Positions 7,865-17,345 of a DNA stretch of 64,000 nucleotides are shown here, piece after piece. Positions within the stretch are counted from its first letter, which is position 1; each line of letters opens with the position of its first letter. A program made the position numbers and the translations under genes. The notes beneath the pieces were generated by a model. The model was not told the origin of the DNA. It saw nothing but the letters and a program-made list of their open reading frames with translations, and did no database searches. This DNA comes from an uncultured Bacteroidota bacterium (GTDB taxonomy: Bacteria; Bacteroidota; Bacteroidia; Flavobacteriales; Flavobacteriaceae), in contig CABYBK010000001.1 in assembly GCA_902517245.1 (NCBI GenBank), forward strand, positions 1 through 64,000, in the 5' to 3' direction.

Positions 7865-9139
7865 TTAACCCTGACTTTTTTTGAGCTTACCAATTGATTT
7901 CCCAACAATCATTGAAACTGCGGCATCACCTGTAACATTTACGATAGTTCTACACATATCTAGGGGTCTATCGATTGCAAAAATCAAAGCTAATCCAGCT
8001 TCAGGTATCCCTGCTTGTGCCAGAACAATAACTAGCATTACAATTCCTGCACTTGGAACAGCTGCTGTCCCAATAGAAGCCAAGGTGGCAGTAAGAACAA
8101 TTCCTAATTGGGCTGACAAACTTAAATCTAGTCCAAAGGCCTGGGCAATAAAAACAGCAGCAACTCCCTGATATACCGAGGTTCCGTCCATATTAATGGT
8201 AGCTCCGATGGGTAACACAAAACTGGCAACTTCTTCATCAACACCTAAATTTTCTTCTACACATTCCATCGTTACAGGTAGTGTAGCTGCACTTGAGCTT
8301 GTAGAGAAAGCCAAAAGTTGCGCTGGTGCAATCCCTCGCATGAAGAAGGCTGTTTTTCGTTTAGTAACAATACGAACAATCATAATATAAACTAATATCA
8401 TTGCTCCTAGACCTAAAAGCAATGTAATAGCATAAAGTGCTAAGGCTTGAAATAACTCTAAGCTAGGTGCTTCAACAACTAATGCAGCAAGTAAAGCGAA
8501 TACTCCATAAGGAGCAGATCGCATTATCAAATCAATTAGTTTTAAAATGATCGTATTAAAAGAATCAATAAATTTTTTAACTGGTTCTACTTTCTTTTCA
8601 GGAAGAAGTATCATTCCTATGCCAAAAAACAAAGCAAAGAAAATGACTTGTAGCATATTTCGATTATTAGATGCTGCTAAAAAAATATTAGACGGAACTA
8701 CATCTACTAAAGCTTGTAGTGGACCAGATTTTTTTTGTTTTGAAGCTGCCTGTTGTTTAGCTTGGGTGTCAGTTGCATATGCTTCAACAAGTTCATTTCG
8801 AGTTTCAACACTAATAGATTTTCCGGGTTGAATTACATTTACTAAAACTAAACCAATACTAACGGCAGTTAGAGTTGTGATTAAATAAATGATAATAGTG
8901 CGACCCCCCATTTGGGATAATTTTGAGATGTCTTTCAAATCAGAGATACCTTTGATTAATGATGCAAGAATCAATGGAATAGCAATCAATTTTAATAAAT
9001 TGATAAAAATGGTTCCAAACGGTTTTATATAATCAGAAATTAACTGTCCTCCCTTTGGTATGAGTGTAAACAGAAATCCAAAAAGAATCCCTAGTCCCAT
9101 CCCGATCAAAATTTTCCAATGTAAAGCAATTTTATTCAT
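7865..9139 (-). CDS. dicarboxylate/amino-acid:cation symporter (DAACS family)
   Basis: A 424-residue inner-membrane symporter that takes up glutamate, aspartate or C4-dicarboxylates with Na+ or H+. Several membrane helices are visible, together with the serine-rich re-entrant loop FSTSSSAATLPVT and the cation/substrate motif INMDGTSVYQ, both diagnostic for the GltP/DctA fold. It also has the late conserved helix with DRPLDMCRTIVNVTGDA. An unusual hydrophilic insert (ATDTQAKQQAASKQKKSG) lies between early helices, as in other Bacteroidota members. It starts six bases after the chorismate synthase stop, so the two are probably co-transcribed. Substrate is not resolved. Confidence 0.92.
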   Translation of the reverse strand: MNKIALHWKILIGMGLGILFGFLFTLIPKGGQLISDYIKPFGTIFINLLKLIAIPLILASLIKGISDLKDISKLSQMGGRTIIIYLITTLTAVSIGLVLVNVIQPGKSISVETRNELVEAYATDTQAKQQAASKQKKSGPLQALVDVVPSNIFLAASNNRNMLQVIFFALFFGIGMILLPEKKVEPVKKFIDSFNTIILKLIDLIMRSAPYGVFALLAALVVEAPSLELFQALALYAITLLLGLGAMILVYIMIVRIVTKRKTAFFMRGIAPAQLLAFSTSSSAATLPVTMECVEENLGVDEEVASFVLPIGATINMDGTSVYQGVAAVFIAQAFGLDLSLSAQLGIVLTATLASIGTAAVPSAGIVMLVIVLAQAGIPEAGLALIFAIDRPLDMCRTIVNVTGDAAVSMIVGKSIGKLKKSQG

Positions 9140-9145
9140 TAAATA

Positions 9146-10210
9146 CTATGCTTTATTGGTTCTTTTGATTAAAGTAAAATCAGCTAAAACTAAAGCTGCC
9201 ATAGCTTCTACTATTGGTACAGCGCGAGGAACTACACAAGGGTCATGTCTTCCTTTTCCTTGCATCTGTACCTCCTCCCCTTTTGAATTTATTGTGGGTT
9301 GATTCTGCATAATTGTAGCTACAGGTTTAAATGCAACATTAAAGTATATATCCATTCCATTCGAAATTCCTCCTTGAATTCCACCAGAGTAATTTGTTTT
9401 TGTGCTTCCATCTGAATTAAATAAATCATTATGTTCACTTCCCTTTTTTTGGATTCCCTCAAAGCCACTTCCATACTCAAACCCTTTAACTGCATTAATG
9501 GAAAGCATAGCTTTACCTAATTCAGCATGTAATTTATTGAATACGGGTTCTCCAAGACCGGCAGGTACATTTTTAATTACACATGTGATTATTCCCCCAA
9601 CGGTATCTCCATTTTTTCGAATTTTTTTTATCAAATCTTCCATTTCAGATGCCATTTGAGGGTCTGGACATCGAACAATGTTTTCTTCAATTTTGGATAA
9701 ATCAACTTCTGAAGGATTTGTCTTTAATTTTAATGATCCAACTGCAGAAACATATGCGTCAATTGTAATAGGTGATAAAAATTGTTTAGCTATGGCCCCA
9801 GCTACTACCCTAGATGCAGTCTCACGTGCAGAACTTCTTCCTCCTCCACGATAATCTCTAAAGCCATATTTCTCATCGTAAACATAATCAGCGTGGGATG
9901 GACGATAATTATCTTGAATATGAGAATAGTCTTTAGATTTTTGATCTGTGTTGTTAATTGCAAAACCTATGGGTGTACCAGTTGTTTTACCTTCAAATAT
10001 TCCAGAAAAAAAGGTCACCTTGTCAGGCTCTTTACGTTGAGTTACTATTGCAGACTGTCCAGGTCGTCTGCGATTCAAATCTTTTTGAATGATATTTAAA
10101 TCTAATCTAACTCCTGCTGGGCAACCATCTATTACCCCTCCAATAGAATGACCATGTGATTCTCCAAAAGTTGTAACTCTAAATATTGATCCAAAAATAT
10201 TCCCAGGCAT
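9146..10210 (-). CDS. aroC: chorismate synthase
   Basis: Last enzyme of the shikimate pathway: converts 5-enolpyruvylshikimate 3-phosphate to chorismate using reduced FMN. The 354-residue length and motifs are standard: [12 protein letters not shown] at the N-terminus, [25 protein letters not shown] in the middle and [25 protein letters not shown] near the C-terminus. It precedes the DAACS symporter gene with a six-base gap. Shikimate kinase lies at the other end of the window and is not linked. Confidence 0.97.
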   Translation of the reverse strand: MPGNIFGSIFRVTTFGESHGHSIGGVIDGCPAGVRLDLNIIQKDLNRRRPGQSAIVTQRKEPDKVTFFSGIFEGKTTGTPIGFAINNTDQKSKDYSHIQDNYRPSHADYVYDEKYGFRDYRGGGRSSARETASRVVAGAIAKQFLSPITIDAYVSAVGSLKLKTNPSEVDLSKIEENIVRCPDPQMASEMEDLIKKIRKNGDTVGGIITCVIKNVPAGLGEPVFNKLHAELGKAMLSINAVKGFEYGSGFEGIQKKGSEHNDLFNSDGSTKTNYSGGIQGGISNGMDIYFNVAFKPVATIMQNQPTINSKGEEVQMQGKGRHDPCVVPRAVPIVEAMAALVLADFTLIKRTNKA

Positions 10211-10219
10211 ATATATAAA

Positions 10220-10234
10220 TATCTTTCAAAGATA
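10220..10234 (-). promoter_or_regulatory. palindromic -7 box upstream of aroC
   Basis: On the minus strand the site reads TATCTTTGAAAGATA. It contains a perfect -7 box (TATCTTTG, matching TAnnTTTG) and is a 7+1+7 inverted repeat. It lies 10-24 bases upstream of the aroC ATG. It may simply be the promoter, or a promoter overlapped by an operator; the sequence alone cannot decide. Confidence 0.42.
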
Positions 10235-10324
10235 AAGCTTTAAGCTGTATTTAACCTTTTAAAAATTTTAGTTAATTGTAATATTAAATAAAAACTTATA
10301 TTAAAGCTGATGGTGAGTTAATAA

Positions 10325-12013
10325 TTATTTCCAATTTTTACTTTTACTTGTTCTTCCGATTCCAGGATTAAATGCGTTAGTAGGATCGAGATCTTTATAA
10401 AATTTTCTTAATGTTAGTTTTGCAGTATATTCATGTCCAACATTATGTTCTGCAGGGTACTCTGCTCCTCTTTTGTCATAGGTTTTTAAAAGTAAATTTT
10501 TTAATTTTTCGGCATCAACATCTTTTTTAACAATATAATTTTGATGAAGAACATGACAGAATAGATGCCCATAGTAAAGTTTCATTTCAAGCATATCATC
10601 AATTTCTTTTGGCAACTTTTCAAACCAGTTTTTTTCGTTTCTGGGAAATGCAATATCTAGAGACATCATCTCCCCATGATCCTTGCTGTTAAGGATATGA
10701 TATCTGCCAATCGCACTTGCAGAAACAAATCTGTGAAGTGATGCTTTTTTTGATTCAAAATCATCACACTCAAAATAATCACCATTATTATTTTCGAAAA
10801 TTTTATTAAAATATTTCCTAGCCTCATCTATCCCATCATCTGACATCTCTATAATCCAGTGATGCTCATATAAGTTCCTGAATTCTTCCATTCTTTTTGG
10901 TAAATGATTAGGAAAAAAATTACTTAAAAATTGCATTAATCTATCAGAGAAATTATTAGGGAGGAATTTTAGTTTTTTTGCAATAATATCCACCTTTCTT
11001 TTTAGTTCAAATAATGTTGGCAGAAATGTGGTCCCTAATCTTTCAATTACCAAAAAGGTGTCTTTACTGTACTTTTTCGCCGCATCATAACAGTCTCTGT
11101 GTAGATAATCACCAAGTGTTGGTAAAGTTTTGAATGAAGAGAGAATATCTCGGCGTATTTTCCAAAAAACATCTGGATCATTTGTTCCAACATAGAATAC
11201 TTTATTATGAATAGGTGAAAGGTAAGTGTCTAAACGAACAGCAAAAACTGCTATTTTCCCTGCACTTCCAGATGCTCCGTATAGAAGTCTACTGTCAGAA
11301 TTAAATCTTGCCGGGGAATCTTTGTCAATTTCTCTAACAATCTTAGAATATTTGTCATCAGATCCTAACCTATTTGTATTTCTGATATCAGATTCTTTAT
11401 AATTTTGATTTTGTAAATTATCTAAAATATCTTCTGGTTCAGAACCTAAATCTATTTCTAATTCATTAATAAGTTCTAATTTACCTTTTTTATTAATTTT
11501 TGCATACAAAGCCATTTCTGTGTATGATGGTCCTCTTTGGACTAGAGAACCCCCAGCATTATTGCAAATTCCACCAATTATTGATGCCCCTATGGAAGTT
11601 GATCCAATAATTGAATGGGGTTCTCTTCCGTAGGGTTTTAATTTATTTTCTAAATCATATAAAGTACTTCCGGTTAAACCTACTATTTGACTACCTCGAT
11701 TTATGATATGAATATTATTGATTCGCATTGTATTTATAACTAATACGGGTCTATCATAATCATCTCCAAAGGGAGTTGAACCGCCTGTTAGACCAGTATT
11801 AGCTGCTTGCATTATAACTATTATATCATGTTCTACACAAATCTGTAAAATCCTCCATATATCACTCAATTTGTCAGGTTTTAATACTGCTAATGTCTTT
11901 CCAGCTCCATATCTCCAACCCTTTGAATATGGTAATTTATTCCATTCTTTTGTAAGGACATTTCGATCTCCTATTAGTTTTCTGAATTTGTCAATTACCT
12001 TTTTTTTATTCAT
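10325..12013 (-). CDS. dld: FAD-dependent D-lactate dehydrogenase (Dld)
   Basis: A respiratory, membrane-associated flavoprotein that oxidises D-lactate to pyruvate and passes electrons to quinone. The 562-residue protein resembles E. coli Dld along its length: FAD-binding segment MQAANTGLTGGSTPFGDDYDRP, GREPHSIIGSTSIGASIIGGICNNAGGSLVQRGP, a middle domain with YLHRDCYDAAKKYSKDTF and a C-terminus with LYYGHLFCHVLHQNYIVKK and YPAEHNVGHEY. It is distinct from the FAD_binding_4/oxidase_C type D-2-hydroxyglutarate dehydrogenases. It is a single-gene unit, divergent from the TlpA-like lipoprotein gene. Confidence 0.95.
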   Translation of the reverse strand: MNKKKVIDKFRKLIGDRNVLTKEWNKLPYSKGWRYGAGKTLAVLKPDKLSDIWRILQICVEHDIIVIMQAANTGLTGGSTPFGDDYDRPVLVINTMRINNIHIINRGSQIVGLTGSTLYDLENKLKPYGREPHSIIGSTSIGASIIGGICNNAGGSLVQRGPSYTEMALYAKINKKGKLELINELEIDLGSEPEDILDNLQNQNYKESDIRNTNRLGSDDKYSKIVREIDKDSPARFNSDSRLLYGASGSAGKIAVFAVRLDTYLSPIHNKVFYVGTNDPDVFWKIRRDILSSFKTLPTLGDYLHRDCYDAAKKYSKDTFLVIERLGTTFLPTLFELKRKVDIIAKKLKFLPNNFSDRLMQFLSNFFPNHLPKRMEEFRNLYEHHWIIEMSDDGIDEARKYFNKIFENNNGDYFECDDFESKKASLHRFVSASAIGRYHILNSKDHGEMMSLDIAFPRNEKNWFEKLPKEIDDMLEMKLYYGHLFCHVLHQNYIVKKDVDAEKLKNLLLKTYDKRGAEYPAEHNVGHEYTAKLTLRKFYKDLDPTNAFNPGIGRTSKSKNWK

Positions 12014-12107
12014 TTGTAAAAAACATAATTAAATTAATATGGGCTAAATTAAGGATAAGTTTCCCATTTCACAGCAAATGATTAATTTAGCAGATTCACA
12101 GATAGAT

Positions 12108-13220
12108 ATGTTAAAAAAAATAATTGTCTTTTCAAGCCTGGTATTAGTATTCGCTTCATGTGATACTAGTTCATCAACATTAAAAATTAGAGGAAATACC
12201 GACCTTCCTGATGGAACAGACTTATATCATTTAGTCGCTGACCAAAACAATCAACCAAAAACATTAGACACAATAAAGGTTAATTCAGGTTATTTTGAAT
12301 TAAAAACTGAAATTATTGAACCAAATATTCACTTTCTTCAAATAGAGGGAAAACAGGGTACTTTTCCTTTCATTGCTGAAAATGGAACTGTAGATATTCA
12401 AGTTTATAAAGATAGTCTAGCAGCTTCTGAAGCAAAAGGAACTGTTTCAAATGACGACTTTATGAGGTACAAATCGGAGACAAAAATCTATATAGAGTCT
12501 TTAAATGGAATTGGTAATGATCTTCAACAAGCAATGATATTAAAAGACAGTTTACTTGCAGAAGATTTAAAGGAACAATATCAAGATGTTAGAGATCAAA
12601 TAGAGAATTATGAATTAAATTTCATCAAAGATTCACCGAATTCATTGATATCTGTTTTGATCTTGGAACGTTTTGTAACAAATAAAATTATACCTATAAC
12701 TGAGTCAAAATCTATTTTTGAAACATTTAGTAATCAAATAAAAAATACAAATTCAGGGCGAATAATACAAAAACAATTAGAAGCAACCCCTAAAGCAGAA
12801 GTTGGACAAATTGCACCATCATTCAAAGGATCTAGTCCAACTGGTGATCAATTTGTTTTAGAGAGTAAATTGGGTAAAATTACAATTATTGATTTTTGGG
12901 CCAGCTGGTGTCGCCCTTGTAGGGTTGAAAACCCAAATCTAGTTCAACTTTATAGAAAAAATAAAGATCGAGGCTTAAATATAATCGGTGTTTCACTTGA
13001 TAGGGAAAAATCAAAGTGGGTTCAAGCTATAGAAGACGATGGTTTGATTTGGGATCATGTATCTAACTTAAAATTCTGGAATGATCCTATCGCTAAATTA
13101 TATAAGGTATCTGCTATCCCAGCTACTTTTATTCTTGATGAAAATGGAGTTATTATTGCCCGTGATTTAAGAGGAATAGCACTTTATAATAAAGTTGAAG
13201 AACTTTTAAATAGTATATAA
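12108..13220 (+). CDS. TlpA-like thioredoxin-fold lipoprotein with DUF4369
   Basis: A periplasm-facing lipoprotein of about 370 residues. The ORF track starts at 12078, but the Met at 12108 begins a clean lipoprotein signal (MLKKIIVFSSLVLVFASC), so I chose it. A DUF4369-like N-terminal domain (GNTDLPDGTDLYHLV, PFIAENGTVDIQVYKD) and a helical linker lead to an AhpC/TSA-thioredoxin domain with the redox site FWASWCRPCRVENP near residue 268 and the cis-Pro loop AIPATFILDENG. Such Bacteroidota proteins reduce or exchange periplasmic disulfides; the partner is unknown. The last bases nearly meet the convergent rhomboid gene. Confidence 0.9.
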   Translation: MLKKIIVFSSLVLVFASCDTSSSTLKIRGNTDLPDGTDLYHLVADQNNQPKTLDTIKVNSGYFELKTEIIEPNIHFLQIEGKQGTFPFIAENGTVDIQVYKDSLAASEAKGTVSNDDFMRYKSETKIYIESLNGIGNDLQQAMILKDSLLAEDLKEQYQDVRDQIENYELNFIKDSPNSLISVLILERFVTNKIIPITESKSIFETFSNQIKNTNSGRIIQKQLEATPKAEVGQIAPSFKGSSPTGDQFVLESKLGKITIIDFWASWCRPCRVENPNLVQLYRKNKDRGLNIIGVSLDREKSKWVQAIEDDGLIWDHVSNLKFWNDPIAKLYKVSAIPATFILDENGVIIARDLRGIALYNKVEELLNSI

Positions 13221-13223
13221 CTA

Positions 13224-13877
13224 TTAGTTTTTATTAAAATACAATAGGCAACCTGCAAAAATTGTGATGATGCTTAAAACTCCTAGCATCAATTGTGAGG
13301 TAAAAATTACTTGATAATTAAAAAAAATAGTTACTAGAATCCCTCCTACAGCTCCTCCAAAGTGAGCTGTATGGCCAATATTGTCATTTTGAGTCTTCAT
13401 GCCATAAAGAGTATAAGTCATATACCCTATTCCAAACAGATAACCAGGAATTGGAATCGGAATAAAAAAGATCATTAATTCAATACTTGGATATAATAAA
13501 AGTGCACTAAATAATACGCCTGTGACAGCGCCACTAGCACCTACAGCAGAGTAATTCGGTTGATTGTAATGAAAAGCATATGCAAATAAATTACCTGTAA
13601 TTAAACTCCCAAAATAAAGAATAGAAAATTCAATTGTCCCTAGAGCTGAAAAAACAAAGGACACAAAAAAATAAAAGGTCATCATATTAAACAATAAGTG
13701 TGTAGTATTTACATGAAGAAAACCTGATCCAAACAATCGAAAATAATCTCCTTCCCTCAGTTTTCTAATTTCAAATCTATATTTGTTAAAAAATATATCG
13801 TCTTTAAAACCTCTCAAACTTACTATGACATTTACAAGTATTATTAGAATGCCTAATGGAGGAATGTTTTGTATCAT
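13224..13877 (-). CDS. rhomboid family intramembrane serine protease
   Basis: A 217-residue polytopic membrane protein with six or so helices. The catalytic serine is in GASGAVTGV and the catalytic histidine in GHTAHFGGAVGG. A conserved HLLFNM segment in the second helix (FLHVNTTHLLFNMMTFYFF) supplies the oxyanion region. Rhomboids cleave single-pass membrane proteins within the bilayer; the substrate here is unknown. It starts five bases after the true (frameshifted) end of the ALDH7 gene, so it is probably the last gene of the DUF1338-ALDH7-rhomboid operon. Confidence 0.93.
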   Translation of the reverse strand: MIQNIPPLGILIILVNVIVSLRGFKDDIFFNKYRFEIRKLREGDYFRLFGSGFLHVNTTHLLFNMMTFYFFVSFVFSALGTIEFSILYFGSLITGNLFAYAFHYNQPNYSAVGASGAVTGVLFSALLLYPSIELMIFFIPIPIPGYLFGIGYMTYTLYGMKTQNDNIGHTAHFGGAVGGILVTIFFNYQVIFTSQLMLGVLSIITIFAGCLLYFNKN

Positions 13878-13882
13878 AAATT

Positions 13883-15416
13883 TTATATGTCAAATTTTAT
13901 CCCTTGAGCTAAAGGAAGTTCACTAGAAAAATTTACTGTATTAGTTTGTCTTCTCATATATAACTTCCAGGCATCCGAACCGCTTTCTCGTCCTCCGCCA
14001 GTTTCCTTTTCACCCCCCAAATGCGCCACCAATCTCAGCTCCTGATGTACCTATGTTTACATTTGCAATTCCACAATCACTACCCCAATGAGATAAAAAT
14101 GTTTCATTTTCTATCATATTCAATGACATGATTGAAGATGATAAACCTTGTTTTACTTCATTTTGAATAGCTATCGCCTCCTCTATATCTCCTTGATATT
14201 TTATAATATATAAAATTGGTGCAAAAGTTTCTTGATGAACAATTGGAGCATCATGATCAATAATTGCTACTGCAGGTTTTACATAACAATTACTTCCATA
14301 TTCTTTTTCAGATAAAATACCACCAGACACAAGCCAAACTCCTCCTTGTGATTCTACTTGAATTAAAGCATCAGAATACACAGCCACAGCATCTGAATCA
14401 ATTAGTGGTCCCACATGATTATTTTGATTTAATGGATTTCCAATACGTAATTGTTGATATGCTTTCTGTAAAACCTTAGTAAATTCTTCAAAAATTGATT
14501 CGTGGACAATTAATCTTCGTGTTGAAGTACAACGCTGACCGCATGTGCCTACAGCCCCAAAGACAGAAGCTCTCATTGCAGTATTTAAATCTGCATGTGG
14601 AGTAATTATAATAGCGTTATTTCCTCCTAATTCTAATAATGATTTTCCCAATCTTGCTCCAACACGTTGAGCCACATCTTTTCCCATAGAAGTTGATCCA
14701 GTTGCGGACAACAATGAAATACGTTGATCTTCTGCCATCCACTTACCAACTTCCGCTCCTCCATTTATAACACACGATACCCCATGAGATATATTGTTAT
14801 TATTCAAAACATCAGAAATTATATTTTGACAAGCTATGCTGCACAAGGGTGTTTTTTCGCTTGGTTTCCAAATACAAACATTACCACAAACCCAAGCTAA
14901 GGCAACATTCCAACTCCAAACGGCTACAGGAAAATTAAAAGCTGAAATTATACCCACAACACCTAGAGGATGGTATTGATCAAAAAGACGATGAGATGGA
15001 CGTTCAGATGTCATAGTTACGCCATGTAATTGTCTTGAAAGACCAACAGCAAAATCACAAATATCAATCATTTCCTGTACTTCCCCTAGTCCTTCCTGTA
15101 ATGATTTTCCCATTTCCCAAGAAACCAATTGTCCTAAGAAAGTTTTTTTCTCTCTAAGTCTATTTCCAAATTGTCGAACCAATTCGCCTCTTTGTGGTGC
15201 AGGAATTTTTCTAAAGCTCAAGAAAGCATTTTCAGCTTTTTCAATTATATCCTCATAATCATCTACTGATGCTGTTTCAACCTGACCAAGTAGGCTATTA
15301 TCTACTGGGCTGAATGAAGATATTTTAGGTCCTGAACCAAACCATAAGTCGCCTGCACTACATGCTTTTTGATTTGAATTTATTCCTAGATTTTTTAATA
15401 CAGTTTTAATTTCCAT
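13883..15416 (-). pseudogene. ALDH7-type aldehyde dehydrogenase (aminoadipate semialdehyde dehydrogenase-like), frameshifted near 3' end
   Basis: An NAD(P)-dependent aldehyde dehydrogenase of the ALDH7 (AmaB/antiquitin) group, which oxidises alpha-aminoadipate semialdehyde to 2-aminoadipate in lysine degradation. Present are the cofactor region SAFNFPVAVWSWNVALAW, LLELGGNNAII with the general-base Glu, and the catalytic Cys in VGTCGQRCTSTRR. The ORF track ends at 14010 after [10 protein letters not shown]. In the neighbouring frame translation resumes immediately as [20 protein letters not shown] and runs to TAA at 13883, giving about 510 residues, the normal ALDH7 length. One extra G in a run of six (14013-14018) causes the break. 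It may be a sequencing error, a recent mutation or slippage. If real, the product lacks its last 42 residues. Confidence 0.85.
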
Positions 15417-15431
15417 CTCTATCTATAATAT

Positions 15432-16337
15432 TTATTTTTTTATCTGAGCGGTAAAGGTACTCTCAAATATTCGATCCGCGTTGGCCGTTTCAAAACCTTC
15501 TCTACGGTGTTTACGCTCTAATTCTGTCTTTTTTAAATGGAGGTATTGAGGAAGTGGACTCCTCTCGGCAAATTCAACATAACTGCCAGCAATATTTTTT
15601 GTTTTTTTGCTATGAAACTCAGCCTCAACTATATTGGCAACTGAACTGCTTTGACGTAAAAGTCCGTCTTTACTGGTTTTGATTTCACCTCCTGAAGTAT
15701 TAAGTTTTATTCCAATACCCTTAAGAAATATATTGAAAGATTTTAATTTGTCATATGGATCTGGGAGATCATGAACACTAATGGTATAATGATTGAGATA
15801 GTATCTATTATAGATTACCCAAGCTGCATATTCGCTTTCTTTTAGTAACAATTCATATTCTTCAAGTTTAGGTAAGTCCCAAAGAGGTGTTTGAAAATAA
15901 TTTGCTACTTCTTTTGAATCCTCAAGATCTAATTCATCTACAGGGTCATTTTTTATAGAATTAGTATGTGATCTAATAATATTTTGTGCATCTAACGAAA
16001 GATTATTTACTTTGAGTTCACTTATAAAAATACGCGGTAAATCTTCCGTTGGGGGTGAATACCAGAAAGCATCTAATTTTTTAGCCTCAAAGTGATAAAA
16101 ATCCATACGAGTATAACCATGTGCTAAAAATATTTTTTCAAATGAAGTTATTCCTAAATTAGAAACTCCCAATGTCCTAAAAGCAATATGATCATTAATA
16201 ATCTCATTTTGACTATTGACTATTCCTTCCTCAACCATAGCTTTTGTTATTTTACTAACGTCAGGTACACGTTTAGAATAAATATTGAACAAAGCATCTA
16301 AAATCTGAGTCATTGTTGTTTTACTTCTAAACTTCAT
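15432..16337 (-). CDS. DUF1338 protein, 2-oxoadipate dioxygenase/decarboxylase-like (HglS type)
   Basis: A 301-residue member of the DUF1338 family. Characterised homologues (HglS of Pseudomonas putida) are Fe(II) enzymes converting 2-oxoadipate to D-2-hydroxyglutarate in lysine catabolism. Family features are the N-terminal DHIAFRTLGV with a metal-ligand His, the central HYTISVHDLPDP, and the end AERSPLPQYLHLKK followed by RREGFETANADRIFEST. It starts the operon and lies 15 bases upstream of the ALDH7 gene, whose product would make the precursor 2-aminoadipate. The order of reactions supports the assignment; the aminotransferase and the D-2-hydroxyglutarate dehydrogenase are not in the window. 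Confidence 0.85.
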   Translation of the reverse strand: MKFRSKTTMTQILDALFNIYSKRVPDVSKITKAMVEEGIVNSQNEIINDHIAFRTLGVSNLGITSFEKIFLAHGYTRMDFYHFEAKKLDAFWYSPPTEDLPRIFISELKVNNLSLDAQNIIRSHTNSIKNDPVDELDLEDSKEVANYFQTPLWDLPKLEEYELLLKESEYAAWVIYNRYYLNHYTISVHDLPDPYDKLKSFNIFLKGIGIKLNTSGGEIKTSKDGLLRQSSSVANIVEAEFHSKKTKNIAGSYVEFAERSPLPQYLHLKKTELERKHRREGFETANADRIFESTFTAQIKK

Positions 16338-16444
16338 ATTCTAATTATTTATATTCATAAAAATAAAACTCCTTGGGCTATATTTTAATCTTTTTAATAA
16401 GAATTTCTTCTTAATAGTAATATCCCTAAGAAAAAAAGAAAAAT

Positions 16445-16464
16445 GTATTTTTAGAAAAAAATAC
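16445..16464 (+). other. short inverted repeat just before acyltransferase start
   Basis: GTATTTTT and AAAAATAC form an 8-bp stem with a 4-base loop, ending three bases before the TTG start of the acyltransferase gene. It is A/T-only except for the closing pair, so it may be chance, a weak translational hairpin or part of a promoter (TATTTTTA resembles a -7 box). Confidence 0.25.
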
Positions 16465-16466
16465 AA

Positions 16467-17345
16467 TTGAGCGCTATTATTTATTACTTAAGTTTCCCTT
16501 TCATTTTTGTTATTTCGCGTTTACCTTTTCCAATATTTTATTTCTTTTCAGATGTTATTTGTTTTCTGTTATATAGGGTGTTTAAATACAGATTAAAAGT
16601 TGTAAGGTCAAACTTAAAATTCGTTTTCCCTCATTTTAGCAGTAATAAAATCCTTCAAATAGAAAAAAAATTTTATTCTCATTTTAGTGATTTATTATTA
16701 GAAATAATAAAATCTATGGGGATGAATAGAAATCAAATGTTAAGTAGATTTAAATTAAAAAATATTGAAGTTTTAAAGGCTTTTGAAAATCAAAATTCAT
16801 CCGTATTTCTAATCTGTGGTCATTATTCGTCTTGGGAGTGGATGATGTCTTTGGGTTACCATATTAAACACAATGGGTATGGAATTTATCGTCCTATTCG
16901 AAATCCTTATTTCAACTCTTTAATAAATCGTATCCGAAGTCGGCATAATGCATACATGATTCCCCAAAGTAAAGCACTAGAGATTATAAAACAAAAAGAA
17001 AACAGAAACGAACTTGGTATTTATGGTTTTGCTAGTGATCAATCTCCTCGTCCAAAACCCCTAACATATTGGAGAAAATTTCTAGGTGCATATGTTCCAG
17101 TATATAATGGTGCTGAGCGATTAGCAACTGAACTTAACATTCCTATTGTTTTCTCAAAAATTAAACGGATCAAACGTGGGTTTTACGAAGTTGAATTTAA
17201 ACTTTTAACCGATAATCCAAAATCTATGAAAAAAAATCAGATTACAGACATTTTTACTGAATGGCTTGAAGCCCAAATTATGGAGGATCCGAGCCAATAC
17301 TTTTGGACACATAATCGTTTTAAATATGCTAAAAAAGCTGTTTAA
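16467..17345 (+). CDS. lysophospholipid/lipid A acyltransferase (LpxL/HtrB family)
   Basis: A 292-residue inner-membrane acyltransferase of the lauroyl/myristoyl family that adds a secondary acyl chain to lipid A (or a related lipid). One N-terminal hydrophobic region (IIYYLSFPFIFVISRLPF) anchors it. The catalytic HX4E motif is in CGHYSSWEWMMSLGY, followed by YRPIRNPYFNSLI and the late SDQSPRPKPLTYWRKFLG. The start is a TTG; no ATG in frame fits, and the N-terminus MSAIIYYLSFPF resembles other flavobacterial members. The 3' end overlaps convergent glmM by 17 bases. Confidence 0.87.
   Translation: MSAIIYYLSFPFIFVISRLPFPIFYFFSDVICFLLYRVFKYRLKVVRSNLKFVFPHFSSNKILQIEKKFYSHFSDLLLEIIKSMGMNRNQMLSRFKLKNIEVLKAFENQNSSVFLICGHYSSWEWMMSLGYHIKHNGYGIYRPIRNPYFNSLINRIRSRHNAYMIPQSKALEIIKQKENRNELGIYGFASDQSPRPKPLTYWRKFLGAYVPVYNGAERLATELNIPIVFSKIKRIKRGFYEVEFKLLTDNPKSMKKNQITDIFTEWLEAQIMEDPSQYFWTHNRFKYAKKAV

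Noticed and set aside
7881-8831. Plus-strand ORFs over the symporter gene
   Set aside because: They run antisense to a clear DAACS protein, have no domain features and follow from its codon pattern.
10325-12013. Dld as the D-2-hydroxyglutarate dehydrogenase completing the lysine pathway
   Set aside because: The sequence follows E. coli-type D-lactate dehydrogenase closely and differs from the FAD_binding_4/oxidase_C enzymes used for D-2-hydroxyglutarate.
14264-14479. Plus-strand 71-residue ORF inside ALDH7
   Set aside because: Shadow of the aldehyde dehydrogenase reading frame; the translation is low complexity and resembles nothing.
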